From assembly GCA_947631175.1 (NCBI GenBank), contig CANRKI010000007.1, positions 1-42,986 on the forward strand: a DNA stretch of 42,986 nucleotides, in the 5' to 3' direction. Shown one piece after another: positions 16,911 to 24,306 of this stretch. Made by a program: the position numbers and the translations under genes. This DNA comes from an uncultured Flavobacterium sp. Lineage in GTDB: Bacteria > Bacteroidota > Bacteroidia > Flavobacteriales > Flavobacteriaceae. Each line of letters begins with the position of its first letter. Positions within the stretch are counted from its first letter, which is position 1. The notes beneath the pieces were generated by a model that saw nothing but the letters and a program-made list of their open reading frames with translations, made no database searches and was not told where the DNA came from.

Positions 16911-16952
16911 TCTAGTTGCAGTATTTTTTATAGTATTGCAACTAGATTTTTT
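16911..16952 (+). terminator. Terminator after cca
   Basis: Perfect 10-bp stem TCTAGTTGCA/TGCAACTAGA (16911-16920 with 16937-16946), then a T-run. Confidence 0.85.
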
Positions 16953-16965
16953 ATATTAAGTAAAG

Positions 16966-17979
16966 ATGAATAAAAACTTTATTTCTATAGCAAAAACCTC
17001 TTTAATATTGGTTTATTTAGTAATTATTGCTGGTGGAGCAGTGCGAATGACAGGTTCTGGAATGGGTTGTCCGGACTGGCCAAAATGTTTTGGATACTAC
17101 ATTCCGCCAACTGATGAAAAAGAATTACTTTGGGAAGCAAATCACGAGTTCAAAAAAGGACAAGTTATTATTAAAGACCAAAAACTTTGGGTAGCTAAAT
17201 CAACTTTTACAACATCCGAAAGTTATAATGCTGCTAATTGGGAATTATACACCAAACACGACTATGCTATTTTTAATCCCTATCACACTTGGGTAGAATA
17301 CATAAATAGACTTTGTGGTGCATTAGCTGGTTTGGCTTGTTTAGCCATGGGAATTATGTCGTTTGCTTATTGGAAAGAGAAAAAAGCAATAACCTTACTA
17401 TCGTGGTTGGTTGTTTTTTCCATGGGATTTCAGGCTTGGTTGGGCGCAACAGTAGTTTATTCGGTATTAAATCCGTTAAAAATTACAACGCATATGGTTA
17501 TGGCTTTGGTTATTGTAGCTTTTATTCTACATATTATCAAAATGGCTAAAACTAATGTACAAGAAGTTGCAGTTCCATCAAAAATAAAAACTTTACTTTG
17601 GGCTACTTTAGCTTTAACTTTATTACAAGTAATAATGGGAACGCAGGTAAGAGAATTGGTAGATCACCAAGTACGTGACGGAATTACAAATGCTATGGAA
17701 TGGCTTAAAAATCCTAATTGGGAATTTTATTTTCACCGCACCTTCTCAATAGTAGTTGTGGCATTAAATATATGGTTGCTTTTACTTAATAAAAAACTCA
17801 ATTTAAAACTTAATAAAATTAATTGGGTAATTGCTTTATTAGTTATCGAAGTACTATCTGGTATGGCAATGTATTATTTACATTTCCCATTTGGAATGCA
17901 AACCGTACATTTAGTTTTTGCCTCTATCCTATTTGGAGTACAGTATTATCTATTACTTGAAACCAAAAAAAATAGTTAA
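16966..17979 (+). CDS. ctaA: Heme A synthase (CtaA/COX15)
   Basis: A 337-residue membrane enzyme that converts heme O to heme A for aa3-type cytochrome oxidase. Eight helices are expected and can be traced. The first loop carries GSGMGCPDWPKCFG after helix 1. The heme-ligating histidines appear in YHTWVEYINRLCGALAG (the HxxxE-NR motif, about 106-121), ITTHMVMALV and FYFHRTFS. The YYIPPTDEKELLWEANHEF insertion is typical of the COX15-like form in Bacteroidetes. The gene starts at ATG 16966 and appears monocistronic; no ctaB is adjacent. Confidence 0.93.
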   Translation: MNKNFISIAKTSLILVYLVIIAGGAVRMTGSGMGCPDWPKCFGYYIPPTDEKELLWEANHEFKKGQVIIKDQKLWVAKSTFTTSESYNAANWELYTKHDYAIFNPYHTWVEYINRLCGALAGLACLAMGIMSFAYWKEKKAITLLSWLVVFSMGFQAWLGATVVYSVLNPLKITTHMVMALVIVAFILHIIKMAKTNVQEVAVPSKIKTLLWATLALTLLQVIMGTQVRELVDHQVRDGITNAMEWLKNPNWEFYFHRTFSIVVVALNIWLLLLNKKLNLKLNKINWVIALLVIEVLSGMAMYYLHFPFGMQTVHLVFASILFGVQYYLLLETKKNS

Positions 17980-18038
17980 AAACTTGATTTTCTAATCTAG
18001 AATTACAATTTTTATAGTCCACTATAAATATTTTATCA

Positions 18039-18707
18039 ATGATTAGACATTTTGTATCCGCCCTTACCCTATTTTTATTTGGGAATACAACATTACAAGC
18101 ACAAAACGATATTGGAGGTTGGCTTATGCTTTTTGGAGATGCACAAGTAAAAAATGCACCCGTAAAGTTTAATTACGAACTTCAAAATCGAAATCACAAA
18201 TTCACTTCCGATTTAAATCAACTTTTAGTACGTGGCAATGTACAATACACCGGAATTGAAAATTTAAATTTAGCCTTAGGTTACGCTTATGTGTTATCTG
18301 AAAAGCAAGAAGAACCTAATTTACCGTTCAGAGAGCATCGTATTTTTCAGGAAGTAATGACCAAACAACAATTAGGTAAAGTTACCTTTAGACATCGTTT
18401 TAGATTTGAACAACGTTGGTTTGATGAAGCAGAATTTAGAACTCGAGCAAGATATCAGTTTAAAGTTATGATGCCTTGGTTTGAAGGTGAAAAAGGAAAT
18501 AGTTTTTATACTACAGCATACAGTGAGTTGTTTATAAACACAAATAAAACCAAAGAGGTTCAAAACGTTTTTGATAGAAATCGAGTGTCACTAGGTAAAG
18601 GCTATCGATTTAATAAAAAATTTGCTGTACAAGCTGCCTACATGGTTCAGCTTTATGAAAAAGGAAACGATCCGCAAATAACCGTCGGAATTTATCACAG
18701 TATATAA
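18039..18707 (+). CDS. DUF2490 outer-membrane-barrel-like protein
   Basis: A 222-residue exported protein: signal peptide MIRHFVSALTLFLFGNTTLQAQ, then a run of amphipathic beta strands rich in aromatic and arginine residues (FEQRWFDEAEFRTRARYQFKV). The final strand, TVGIYHSI, ends in the manner of a small beta-barrel. This fits the DUF2490 family, common in Bacteroidetes and predicted to sit in the outer membrane. No function is established for the family to my knowledge. It has its own transcription unit, closed by a bidirectional terminator. Confidence 0.85.
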   Translation: MIRHFVSALTLFLFGNTTLQAQNDIGGWLMLFGDAQVKNAPVKFNYELQNRNHKFTSDLNQLLVRGNVQYTGIENLNLALGYAYVLSEKQEEPNLPFREHRIFQEVMTKQQLGKVTFRHRFRFEQRWFDEAEFRTRARYQFKVMMPWFEGEKGNSFYTTAYSELFINTNKTKEVQNVFDRNRVSLGKGYRFNKKFAVQAAYMVQLYEKGNDPQITVGIYHSI

Positions 18708-18712
18708 AAAAA

Positions 18713-18738
18713 AGAGTTCGGAAAAATTTCCGAACTCT
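18713..18738. terminator. Bidirectional terminator
   Basis: Stem AGAGTTCGGA/TCCGAACTCT (18713-18722 with 18729-18738) with A- and T-runs on both sides, between convergent genes. Confidence 0.88.
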
Positions 18739-18743
18739 TTTTT

Positions 18744-18989
18744 TTATTCTCCGTCTTCGTCAAATTCAGCATAACGTAAGCTTTCTCTATCATAAAACTC
18801 ACCTGCTAAAACAACTAATTCTTCCATTTCTGCCTCAACTTCTGCAGCATCCTCTTCGTCTAAATCTTCTAAAAATGTAATTTCATCATTTTCTAAATTT
18901 ATTACAAAACGAGGATATTCTAAGTGAATAATAAAAATATCATCTGGGAAATCAGTATTATCAGCAACAACAAATTTTGGTAATTCCAT
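18744..18989 (-). CDS. Small very acidic conserved-type protein
   Basis: An 81-residue cytoplasmic protein with 28 Asp/Glu against 4 Lys/Arg. A hydrophobic beta-like first half (FIIHLEYPRFVINLEN) is followed by an acidic helix (EEDAAEVEAEMEELVVLAGEF). No named family is recognised; proteins of this look are common hypotheticals in Flavobacteriaceae. It starts 15 bp after the MATE gene stop and ends at a terminator, so it is the last gene of that operon. Being acidic and small it may be a regulatory or chaperone-like partner, but that is a guess. Confidence 0.75.
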   Translation of the reverse strand: MELPKFVVADNTDFPDDIFIIHLEYPRFVINLENDEITFLEDLDEEDAAEVEAEMEELVVLAGEFYDRESLRYAEFDEDGE

Positions 18990-19004
18990 AATTCTATAAA
19001 TATA

Positions 19005-20390
19005 TTAATTTTCTTTTTTTTCAAATTTCAAAAAGGAATTGGTTAAAAACCTAAAGCGCAAATATAACAAAATTGCGGCTACGGTTAAACCAAAACTCAA
19101 TCCAATCCAAACTCCTACTGCTCCTAAATTTGTGTATAAACCTAAGTAAACCGATATAGGGAAACCAACAATCCAATAAGCTATAAAAGCTATAATGGCA
19201 GGAATTTTAACATCTTGCAAACCACGTAAAGCACCTAAAACTACCGCTTGAACACCATCCGAAAGCTGAAAAACAGCCGCCACAACAAGTAAACTCGAGG
19301 CAATTTTAAAAACATGAGTATTCTCTGCCAAGGTTTCCGCGGTATTCATATCTAAAAACAAATAAGGTAAAACGCCATTCATCACAATAAAAAACAAAGC
19401 AAAAACTACTTCTAATAAAAGTGTTAGTAAAAAAATACTTCGCGCTACGGTTTTTAAATAGCTATAATCTTCAAGTCCTTTTTGGTTACCAACTCGAATC
19501 ATGGCAGTAACACTAAGTCCTGAGGCAAACATAAAAGTTGCCGATGCCAAATTAAGCGCAATTTGATTTGCTGCCTGCTCGTGCTTACCTAACATGCCAC
19601 ACAACCAAACCGCCGATACAAATAAAGCAACCTCAAAAAACATTTGTAAAGACGAAGGCAAACCAATACTGGCAATTTTTTGCATCACACTAGTTTTAAT
19701 CTTACTAAAACTAAATCCTGTAAAGTATTTCTTTAATTTTTCGTTTCTACTTAATTGATAATGCATATACAAAACCATAAAAACCCTCGAGATTAACGTA
19801 CCATAAGCCGCACCCATAATCCCAAGTTCCGGAAAAATCCAAATTCCGTTTATTAAAACATAATTACAAATAAAGTGAAGAATATTACTAATTATAATAG
19901 CGTACATCGAGTATTTAGTAAGCGACATACCGTCCGAAAACTGTTTGTATCCCTGAAACATTACTACCGGAATCAACGAAAAAGCAACCATATCTAAAAA
20001 CGGTTTAGCCATTTCAACCACTTCAACCGGTTGTTTCATGTACGCAATCGCACCTTTTCCAAAATAAATTACCGAAAAAAGCACAATTCCCATTATAGTA
20101 CACAAAATTAAACCATGATGAAACGTACTTCTCACACCTTCCTCATCACCCTTCGCATCATTTTGCGCCACAATTGGCGTAATCGCGGTCGAAAAACCAA
20201 TACCAACACTCAAAGCAATAAAAACAAAGCTATTCGCCAACGAAACCGCCGCCAATTGCGTTGCACCCAAATGCCCAACCATAATATTATCAACCAAACT
20301 TATTAAGTTATGGCCCAACATACCTAAAACAATAGGATATGCCAGCTGCACATTTCGCTTAAATTCCTTCGTGTAAATTGCCAAATTCAT
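19005..20390 (-). CDS. MATE-family multidrug/cation exporter (NorM type)
   Basis: A 461-residue twelve-helix exporter of the MATE family, exchanging Na+ or H+ for organic cations. The two homologous MatE halves are visible: VLGMLGHNLISLVDNIMVGHLGATQLAAVSLANS at residues 20-53, and the counterpart GLPSSLQMFFEVALFVSAVWLCGMLGKHEQAANQIALNLAS around 245-285. The C-terminal half has a GVQAVVLGALRGLQD motif typical of NorM. A full promoter match precedes it (20441-20410), and the acidic small protein follows. Confidence 0.92.
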   Translation of the reverse strand: MNLAIYTKEFKRNVQLAYPIVLGMLGHNLISLVDNIMVGHLGATQLAAVSLANSFVFIALSVGIGFSTAITPIVAQNDAKGDEEGVRSTFHHGLILCTIMGIVLFSVIYFGKGAIAYMKQPVEVVEMAKPFLDMVAFSLIPVVMFQGYKQFSDGMSLTKYSMYAIIISNILHFICNYVLINGIWIFPELGIMGAAYGTLISRVFMVLYMHYQLSRNEKLKKYFTGFSFSKIKTSVMQKIASIGLPSSLQMFFEVALFVSAVWLCGMLGKHEQAANQIALNLASATFMFASGLSVTAMIRVGNQKGLEDYSYLKTVARSIFLLTLLLEVVFALFFIVMNGVLPYLFLDMNTAETLAENTHVFKIASSLLVVAAVFQLSDGVQAVVLGALRGLQDVKIPAIIAFIAYWIVGFPISVYLGLYTNLGAVGVWIGLSFGLTVAAILLYLRFRFLTNSFLKFEKKEN

Positions 20391-20409
20391 TACTAAATCT
20401 ATTTTGCTG

Positions 20410-20441
20410 CAAAGGTATAAATTATAACCTCACATTAACAA
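20410..20441 (-). promoter_or_regulatory. Promoter of the MATE operon
   Basis: On the minus strand TTG (20441-20439), 21-nt spacer, TACCTTTG (20417-20410): both Bacteroidetes elements are present with accepted spacing. The -7 box ends 20 bases before the start codon. Confidence 0.6.
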
Positions 20442-20489
20442 TAAAAGTATTCGTACAATAGCCTATCCAAAATCTTATTTTTTTTTAGA

Positions 20490-20578
20490 AGCTATTTCCT
20501 GCTTTCCGCTATATCTTTTGTTACTTGGCTTCGAGAACCTCAGCCAACCAACAAAAGGATGCCGCTACAATCAGGGCT
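20490..20578 (-). repeat. Structured intergenic element C, related to the A/B family
   Basis: Read on the minus strand: AGCCCTGATTGTAGCGGCATCC, a nested stem, then GATATAGCGGAAAGCAGG and AAATAGCT. Pairings in plus coordinates: CCTG/CAGG (20498-20501 with 20572-20575), CTTTTGTT/AACAAAAG (20515-20522 with 20550-20557), TTGGCT/AGCCAA (20525-20530 with 20542-20547), 11-nt loop. The motif ATTG-AGCG on one side and GCG-AAAG on the other, inside a short GC helix, matches copy A1 (ATTGAAGCG ... GCGAAAAG). From memory, AAGCGGCATCC/GATATAGCGGAAAG elements are scattered through many Flavobacterium genomes. It lies in a divergent intergenic region. Confidence 0.7.
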
Positions 20579-20630
20579 AAAACAAAACGCTTTTTTAATT
20601 CAAATATTTTTTAAATCCCTTTTAAGCATG

Positions 20631-20638
20631 TATATTTG
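20631..20638 (+). promoter_or_regulatory. -7 promoter element upstream of the 37-residue frame
   Basis: TATATTTG, an exact TAnnTTTG match, 24 bases before ATG 20663. The -33 position reads TTT, not TTG. Confidence 0.4.
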
Positions 20639-20662
20639 TTTAGTTTAAAAAATAAATTAATT

Positions 20663-20776
20663 ATGATAACAACAACATTTAAAATAAAAAAGTATGGTCA
20701 TGCTGTGCTTGTGTTATCATTAGCTTATTTACATGACGATACTTTTTTACGATCTTCTAAAGAGTTTATAAATTAA
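20663..20776 (+). CDS. Possible 37-residue small protein
   Basis: ATG 20663 opens a 37-codon frame ending TAA at 20776. The product starts MITTTFKIKKYGHAVLVLSL and ends DDTFLRSSKEFIN. It has a short hydrophobic middle, too short for a confident membrane helix, and no recognised family. In favour: a perfect TATATTTG box sits just upstream at a sensible distance, and the surrounding 500 bp have no other gene. A hairpin TCCCTGT/ACAGGGA (20777-20783 with 20794-20800) starts right at the stop codon but has no T-run. Against: AT-rich DNA gives such frames by chance, and it may be the remnant of a longer gene. Confidence 0.35.
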   Translation: MITTTFKIKKYGHAVLVLSLAYLHDDTFLRSSKEFIN

Positions 20777-20918
20777 TCCCTGTACGATCCAAAACAGGGA
20801 AACTCCAACAAAAGTTTATTATTTATTAATGCTAATCTAAAAATACATCCATTTCATCACAGAAACTGGATTGGATCATCATTGTATTTAATTAGCGTAT
20901 CAAAAAAAATGTATCAAA

Positions 20919-21293
20919 ATGGAACAAAATACAATTTTAACAACAGGAATTTACGATTTAATTAAAGATCACTTACGAAGAAAAAAAGTAACAATTGAAC
21001 AAGAAACACTTTTAACAGAGCGTTTAAAAAAATGCAAACAAGTACTTAGACGTGATTTACCAACAGACGTAGTTACAGTAAATAAAAAAGTGAAAGTGAA
21101 AGATATGCAAACCAACCAAGAAATCGAAATGCAATTGGTAGGTCCTAAAAAAGCAAAATCTACAAAAAATAAATTTTCAGTAGTAAGCGAAATTGGTTTA
21201 GCTACCATAGGATTTAAAGTAGGTGATATCACACAATGGCCAACAGAAAACACCGTTAAACAATACGAAATCGTTGCGATAAACGCAGTTTAA
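20919..21293 (+). CDS. GreA/GreB C-terminal-domain protein (Rnk-like)
   Basis: A 124-residue protein. The first 45 residues are helical (IYDLIKDHLRRKKVTIEQETLLTERLKKC). Residues 50-124 match the FKBP-like C-terminal domain of GreA/GreB and Rnk: DVVTVNKKVKVKDMQTNQEI, then MQLVGPKKA, then SVVSEIGLATIGFKVGDITQW. Full Gre factors have a long antiparallel coiled coil that enters the RNA polymerase secondary channel; here the N-terminal part is too short, as in Rnk. It likely binds RNA polymerase. It is not obviously part of an operon; a long hairpin follows. Confidence 0.8.
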   Translation: MEQNTILTTGIYDLIKDHLRRKKVTIEQETLLTERLKKCKQVLRRDLPTDVVTVNKKVKVKDMQTNQEIEMQLVGPKKAKSTKNKFSVVSEIGLATIGFKVGDITQWPTENTVKQYEIVAINAV

Positions 21294-21314
21294 CATAACA
21301 AATAAATCATAAAA

Positions 21315-21367
21315 AGCCCTGAAAAACAGCTTACCAACATAATGTTAAGCCTCGTTTTATCAGGGCT
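21315..21367 (+). terminator. Long imperfect hairpin in the 3' region of the Rnk-like gene
   Basis: Nested pairs AGCCCTGA/TCAGGGCT (21315-21322 with 21360-21367), AAAAC/GTTTT (21323-21327 with 21354-21358), GCTT/AAGC (21329-21332 with 21347-21350). An AATAAAT/ATTTATT flank could extend the base. There is no clean T-run, so it is either a weak terminator or a processed 3' structure. Its AGCCCTGA end is the same word that opens element C. Confidence 0.55.
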
Positions 21368-21511
21368 AATTTATTTATAAACAAAGCCTTAAACAAAAAA
21401 AACTATTTTAAACACATACGTATATGTTCACAGCTACTAAAATGATATTTTTTTTTAATCACTTTTTAACTTGTTTAAGAAATTCTATAGTTTAAAACCA
21501 AGTAAAATGTT

Positions 21512-21519
21512 TAAATTTG
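21512..21519 (+). promoter_or_regulatory. -7 promoter element of mutL
   Basis: TAAATTTG matches TAnnTTTG and predicts a leader of about 35 nt before ATG 21562. No clear -33 TTG. Confidence 0.4.
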
Positions 21520-21561
21520 TAGGTTCAGTAACGATTTAAATTTACAATTTTTAGCAAAAAA

Positions 21562-22851
21562 ATGTCAAGTATAATTCAATTATTACCCGATCATGTGGCC
21601 AATCAGATAGCAGCTGGTGAGGTGGTGCAACGCCCAGCCTCAGTGGTGAAAGAGCTTATTGAAAATGCAGTTGATGCTGGTGCAACAAATATAAAATTAG
21701 TTGTAAAGGATGCTGGTAAAACGTTGATTCAGGTGGTTGACAACGGTAAAGGTATGAGCGTTACCGATGCACGTATGTGCTTTGAACGTCATGCAACATC
21801 AAAAATTAAAAATGCTGACGATTTATTTAAATTACACACCAAAGGTTTTAGAGGAGAAGCCTTAGCATCAATTGCCGCAATTGCACATGTTGAGCTAAAA
21901 ACCAAACAAAAACAAGACGAATTGGGCACCCATTTGGTGCTTGAAGGCAGTACAATACAAAGCCAGGAGGTGGCCGTTTTACCCGAAGGAACTTCTTTTT
22001 TAGTAAAAAATTTATTTTACAACATTCCGGCGCGCCGCAAATTTTTAAAATCAGATACTATTGAATTTAGACATATTATAGATGAGTTTGAACGCGTAGC
22101 ATTAGCACATCCAGAAATTGGATTCACACTTATACATAATTCTAGCGAAATTTTTAATTTACCGATCTCTAATTTAAGACAACGTATTGTCTCGATTTTT
22201 GGTGGGAAAATGAATGAAAAATTAGTTCCTGTAGCTGAAGAAACTGAAATTGTCGGAATTATTGGTTTTATCACTAAACCAGAATATGCTAAAAAAAATA
22301 AACCCGAACAGTTTTTCTTTATCAATAATCGATATGTTAGAAATTCGTATCTACATCACGCGGTAATTTCTAGTTACGAAGGACTTTTAAAAGATGGTGC
22401 ACAACCTAGCTATTTTATATTTTTAAATGTTCCAGCAGATTCGATTGATATCAATATTCATCCTACTAAAACCGAAGTTAAATTTGATGAGGAACAATCC
22501 CTATACGCTATTTTACGATCAACAATTAAACATAGTTTAGGACAATTTTCGGTTTCTAATTACTTGGATTTTGAACGCGATCCGATGATGGATATTCCGG
22601 TTGATTTAACAAAACAAAAGGCCATAAAACCAAGTATAGAGGTCGATCCTAATTTTAATCCTTTTAAAGGAAATTCATTTTTAAACGGTGATGAAGAAGT
22701 TTATATTCCTGTTTTTCCAGGAAGTCCTAAAGTTTCATCTAGCTTTAACCCTTTTGAAAACGAACCAAAAGTTAGAACAAACGAAAAGGATTTTGTAAAC
22801 AAATCTGCTAGTAAAAATGAAGGATCAAATCAAACCTCATTCAAAAAATAA
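21562..22851 (+). CDS. mutL: MutL, N-terminal ATPase part (gene interrupted by a frameshift)
   Basis: This frame encodes 429 residues: the complete GHKL ATPase and transducer domains of the mismatch-repair protein MutL, plus the start of the linker. Motifs: [19 protein letters not shown], the catalytic Glu31 and Mg-binding Asn35 in [18 protein letters not shown] (60-65), HATSKI (77-82), [12 protein letters not shown] (93-104) and [11 protein letters not shown]. It stops at TAA 22849, inside the flexible linker. The C-terminal domain continues in the next frame. Deleting one A from the A6 run at 22843-22848 would join the halves into a protein of about 666 residues, close to a normal MutL. See the finding for the competing explanations. 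Confidence 0.9.
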   Translation: MSSIIQLLPDHVANQIAAGEVVQRPASVVKELIENAVDAGATNIKLVVKDAGKTLIQVVDNGKGMSVTDARMCFERHATSKIKNADDLFKLHTKGFRGEALASIAAIAHVELKTKQKQDELGTHLVLEGSTIQSQEVAVLPEGTSFLVKNLFYNIPARRKFLKSDTIEFRHIIDEFERVALAHPEIGFTLIHNSSEIFNLPISNLRQRIVSIFGGKMNEKLVPVAEETEIVGIIGFITKPEYAKKNKPEQFFFINNRYVRNSYLHHAVISSYEGLLKDGAQPSYFIFLNVPADSIDINIHPTKTEVKFDEEQSLYAILRSTIKHSLGQFSVSNYLDFERDPMMDIPVDLTKQKAIKPSIEVDPNFNPFKGNSFLNGDEEVYIPVFPGSPKVSSSFNPFENEPKVRTNEKDFVNKSASKNEGSNQTSFKK

Positions 22852-23563
22852 AAACAATACAAATTGGGAGAGTTTGTATGTTGGCCTACAAGATGCAACT
22901 GCAACAATTGAGTCGCAAACTCCTGCGCCAACTGTAGAGTTTGAAAGCGACGAAATAATGGGCACCTTGTTTAAAGCGGATGAAGTAGATCAAAAATCGA
23001 ACTTTACTTATCAACTGCAAAAAAAATATGTAGTATCAACTATTAAATCGGGACTACTTATTATACACCAACAACGTGCGCACCAACGTATTTTATACGA
23101 ACAATTTTTACAAAATATAACCATGGAAAAAGCGTTAAGTCAACAACTGCTTTTCCCGTTACAGTTATATTATTCGATTCAAGAAATGATATTAATTCGT
23201 GAATTACAAAGCTCACTCGAAAGTATTGGCTTTGCTTTTGAGCAAATTAATACCGATAATATTTTGATCACCGGAATTCCGGTAAACACAAACGAAGGCG
23301 AAGTATCAAAACTAATAGAATTATTACTATTAGATTTACAAGGAGGATTTCATTCTGAAAATAGCTTTAGCCAAGCCGATAGAATTGCAAAATCTATGGC
23401 TAAAAGTTTAGGAATTAAATCTGGTGCAATACTAAACACACAAGAACAAGAAAGTTTAGTAAACGCCTTATTTGCTTGTAAAGATCCTAAAACAACACCT
23501 TTTAATCAACCTACTTTTATTACTATTGATAGTAATGAATTAGATAAACGTTTCACCTTATGA
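22817..23563 (+). CDS. mutL: MutL, C-terminal dimerisation part (second half of the frameshifted gene)
   Basis: This frame carries the MutL C-terminal dimerisation domain. [12 protein letters not shown] opens the conserved part, followed by [34 protein letters not shown] and, near the end, [22 protein letters not shown]. At the position of the endonuclease motif DQHA-x2-E-x4-E, the sequence reads [12 protein letters not shown], so most metal-binding residues are replaced and nuclease activity is doubtful. An ATG at 22817 overlaps the first half by 35 bp and could give separate translation, but the natural reading is continuation of the first half after a one-base shift. Its end overlaps the rhomboid start by 4 bp (ATGA). 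Confidence 0.85.
   Translation: MKDQIKPHSKNKNNTNWESLYVGLQDATATIESQTPAPTVEFESDEIMGTLFKADEVDQKSNFTYQLQKKYVVSTIKSGLLIIHQQRAHQRILYEQFLQNITMEKALSQQLLFPLQLYYSIQEMILIRELQSSLESIGFAFEQINTDNILITGIPVNTNEGEVSKLIELLLLDLQGGFHSENSFSQADRIAKSMAKSLGIKSGAILNTQEQESLVNALFACKDPKTTPFNQPTFITIDSNELDKRFTL
22843..22848 (+). other. Frameshift site in mutL (A6 run)
   Basis: Six A followed by TAA. With five A the reading TTC AAA AAT AAA AAC AAT continues into the C-terminal frame without a stop. The downstream frame is +1 relative to the upstream one, so the present sequence has one base too many. Confidence 0.8.
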
Positions 23564-24303
23564 TGACAATGACAGAAACTGTTAAACAGCTTTTAATAAT
23601 TAATGCCATATTGTTTGTAGGAACCTTTTTTGTTCCTGCAGCAACTGAATATTTAGCTATTTCTTATTTTGAAAATCCTTCGTTTAAGTTTTGGCAACCT
23701 ATAACTTATATGTTTATGCATGGAAGCATTGGTCATATCTTTTTTAATATGTTTGCTTTGTATTCCTTTGGTTCAACTTTAGAGCATTTATGGGGACCTA
23801 AAAAGTTTCTTTTCTTTTATTTATCATGCGGAATTGGAGCGCTTTTGTTTCAAATGGGAATAAACTATTATCAATTTCATAGCGCGGTAGACTTGCTTGT
23901 TTCTGCCGGATTTGAAAAAGCCGATATCATGAACCTTTTAGCTACACAACAATTAGATACACGTTGGGAATCGGTTTTAGGCGGTTCGCAATTAAATGAC
24001 TTTTTATCAAGCTATTTTGCAAAAACCGTTGGAGCATCTGGGGCAATTTATGGTTTGTTAGCTGCATTTGCATTTATGTTTCCAAATGCAGAATTAGCCC
24101 TAATGTTTGTTCCTGTTCCTGTTAAAGCCAAATATTTTGTACCTGTTATTATTTTAGTAGATTTATTTTTAGGAATCACTGGTAAATCAATAATGGGAGG
24201 CAATATTGCTCTCTTTGCTCACGTTGGTGGTGCTGTATTTGGTATATTATTAGTTTTATATTGGAAAAAAAATCAGTTTAACCAAAACCGTTGGGACCAA
24301 TAA
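23560..24303 (+). CDS. Rhomboid intramembrane serine protease (first of two)
   Basis: A 247-residue six-helix rhomboid that cleaves transmembrane helices inside the membrane. The catalytic dyad is Ser160 in GASGAIYG and His221 in AHVGGAVFG. The conserved L1/helix-2 stretch MFMHGSIGHIFFNMFALYSFG provides the oxyanion residues His59 and Asn63. A roughly 50-residue insertion (YQFHSAVDLLVSAGFEKADIM onward) between helices 3 and 4 is common in Bacteroidetes forms. The start overlaps the mutL stop, so translation is coupled. An alternative ATG three codons later is possible. Confidence 0.92.
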   Translation: MMTMTETVKQLLIINAILFVGTFFVPAATEYLAISYFENPSFKFWQPITYMFMHGSIGHIFFNMFALYSFGSTLEHLWGPKKFLFFYLSCGIGALLFQMGINYYQFHSAVDLLVSAGFEKADIMNLLATQQLDTRWESVLGGSQLNDFLSSYFAKTVGASGAIYGLLAAFAFMFPNAELALMFVPVPVKAKYFVPVIILVDLFLGITGKSIMGGNIALFAHVGGAVFGILLVLYWKKNQFNQNRWDQ

Positions 24304-24306
24304 ATT

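Noticed and set aside
22017..22325. Minus-strand open frame inside mutL
   Set aside because: It is antisense to the conserved ATPase domain and has no independent support.
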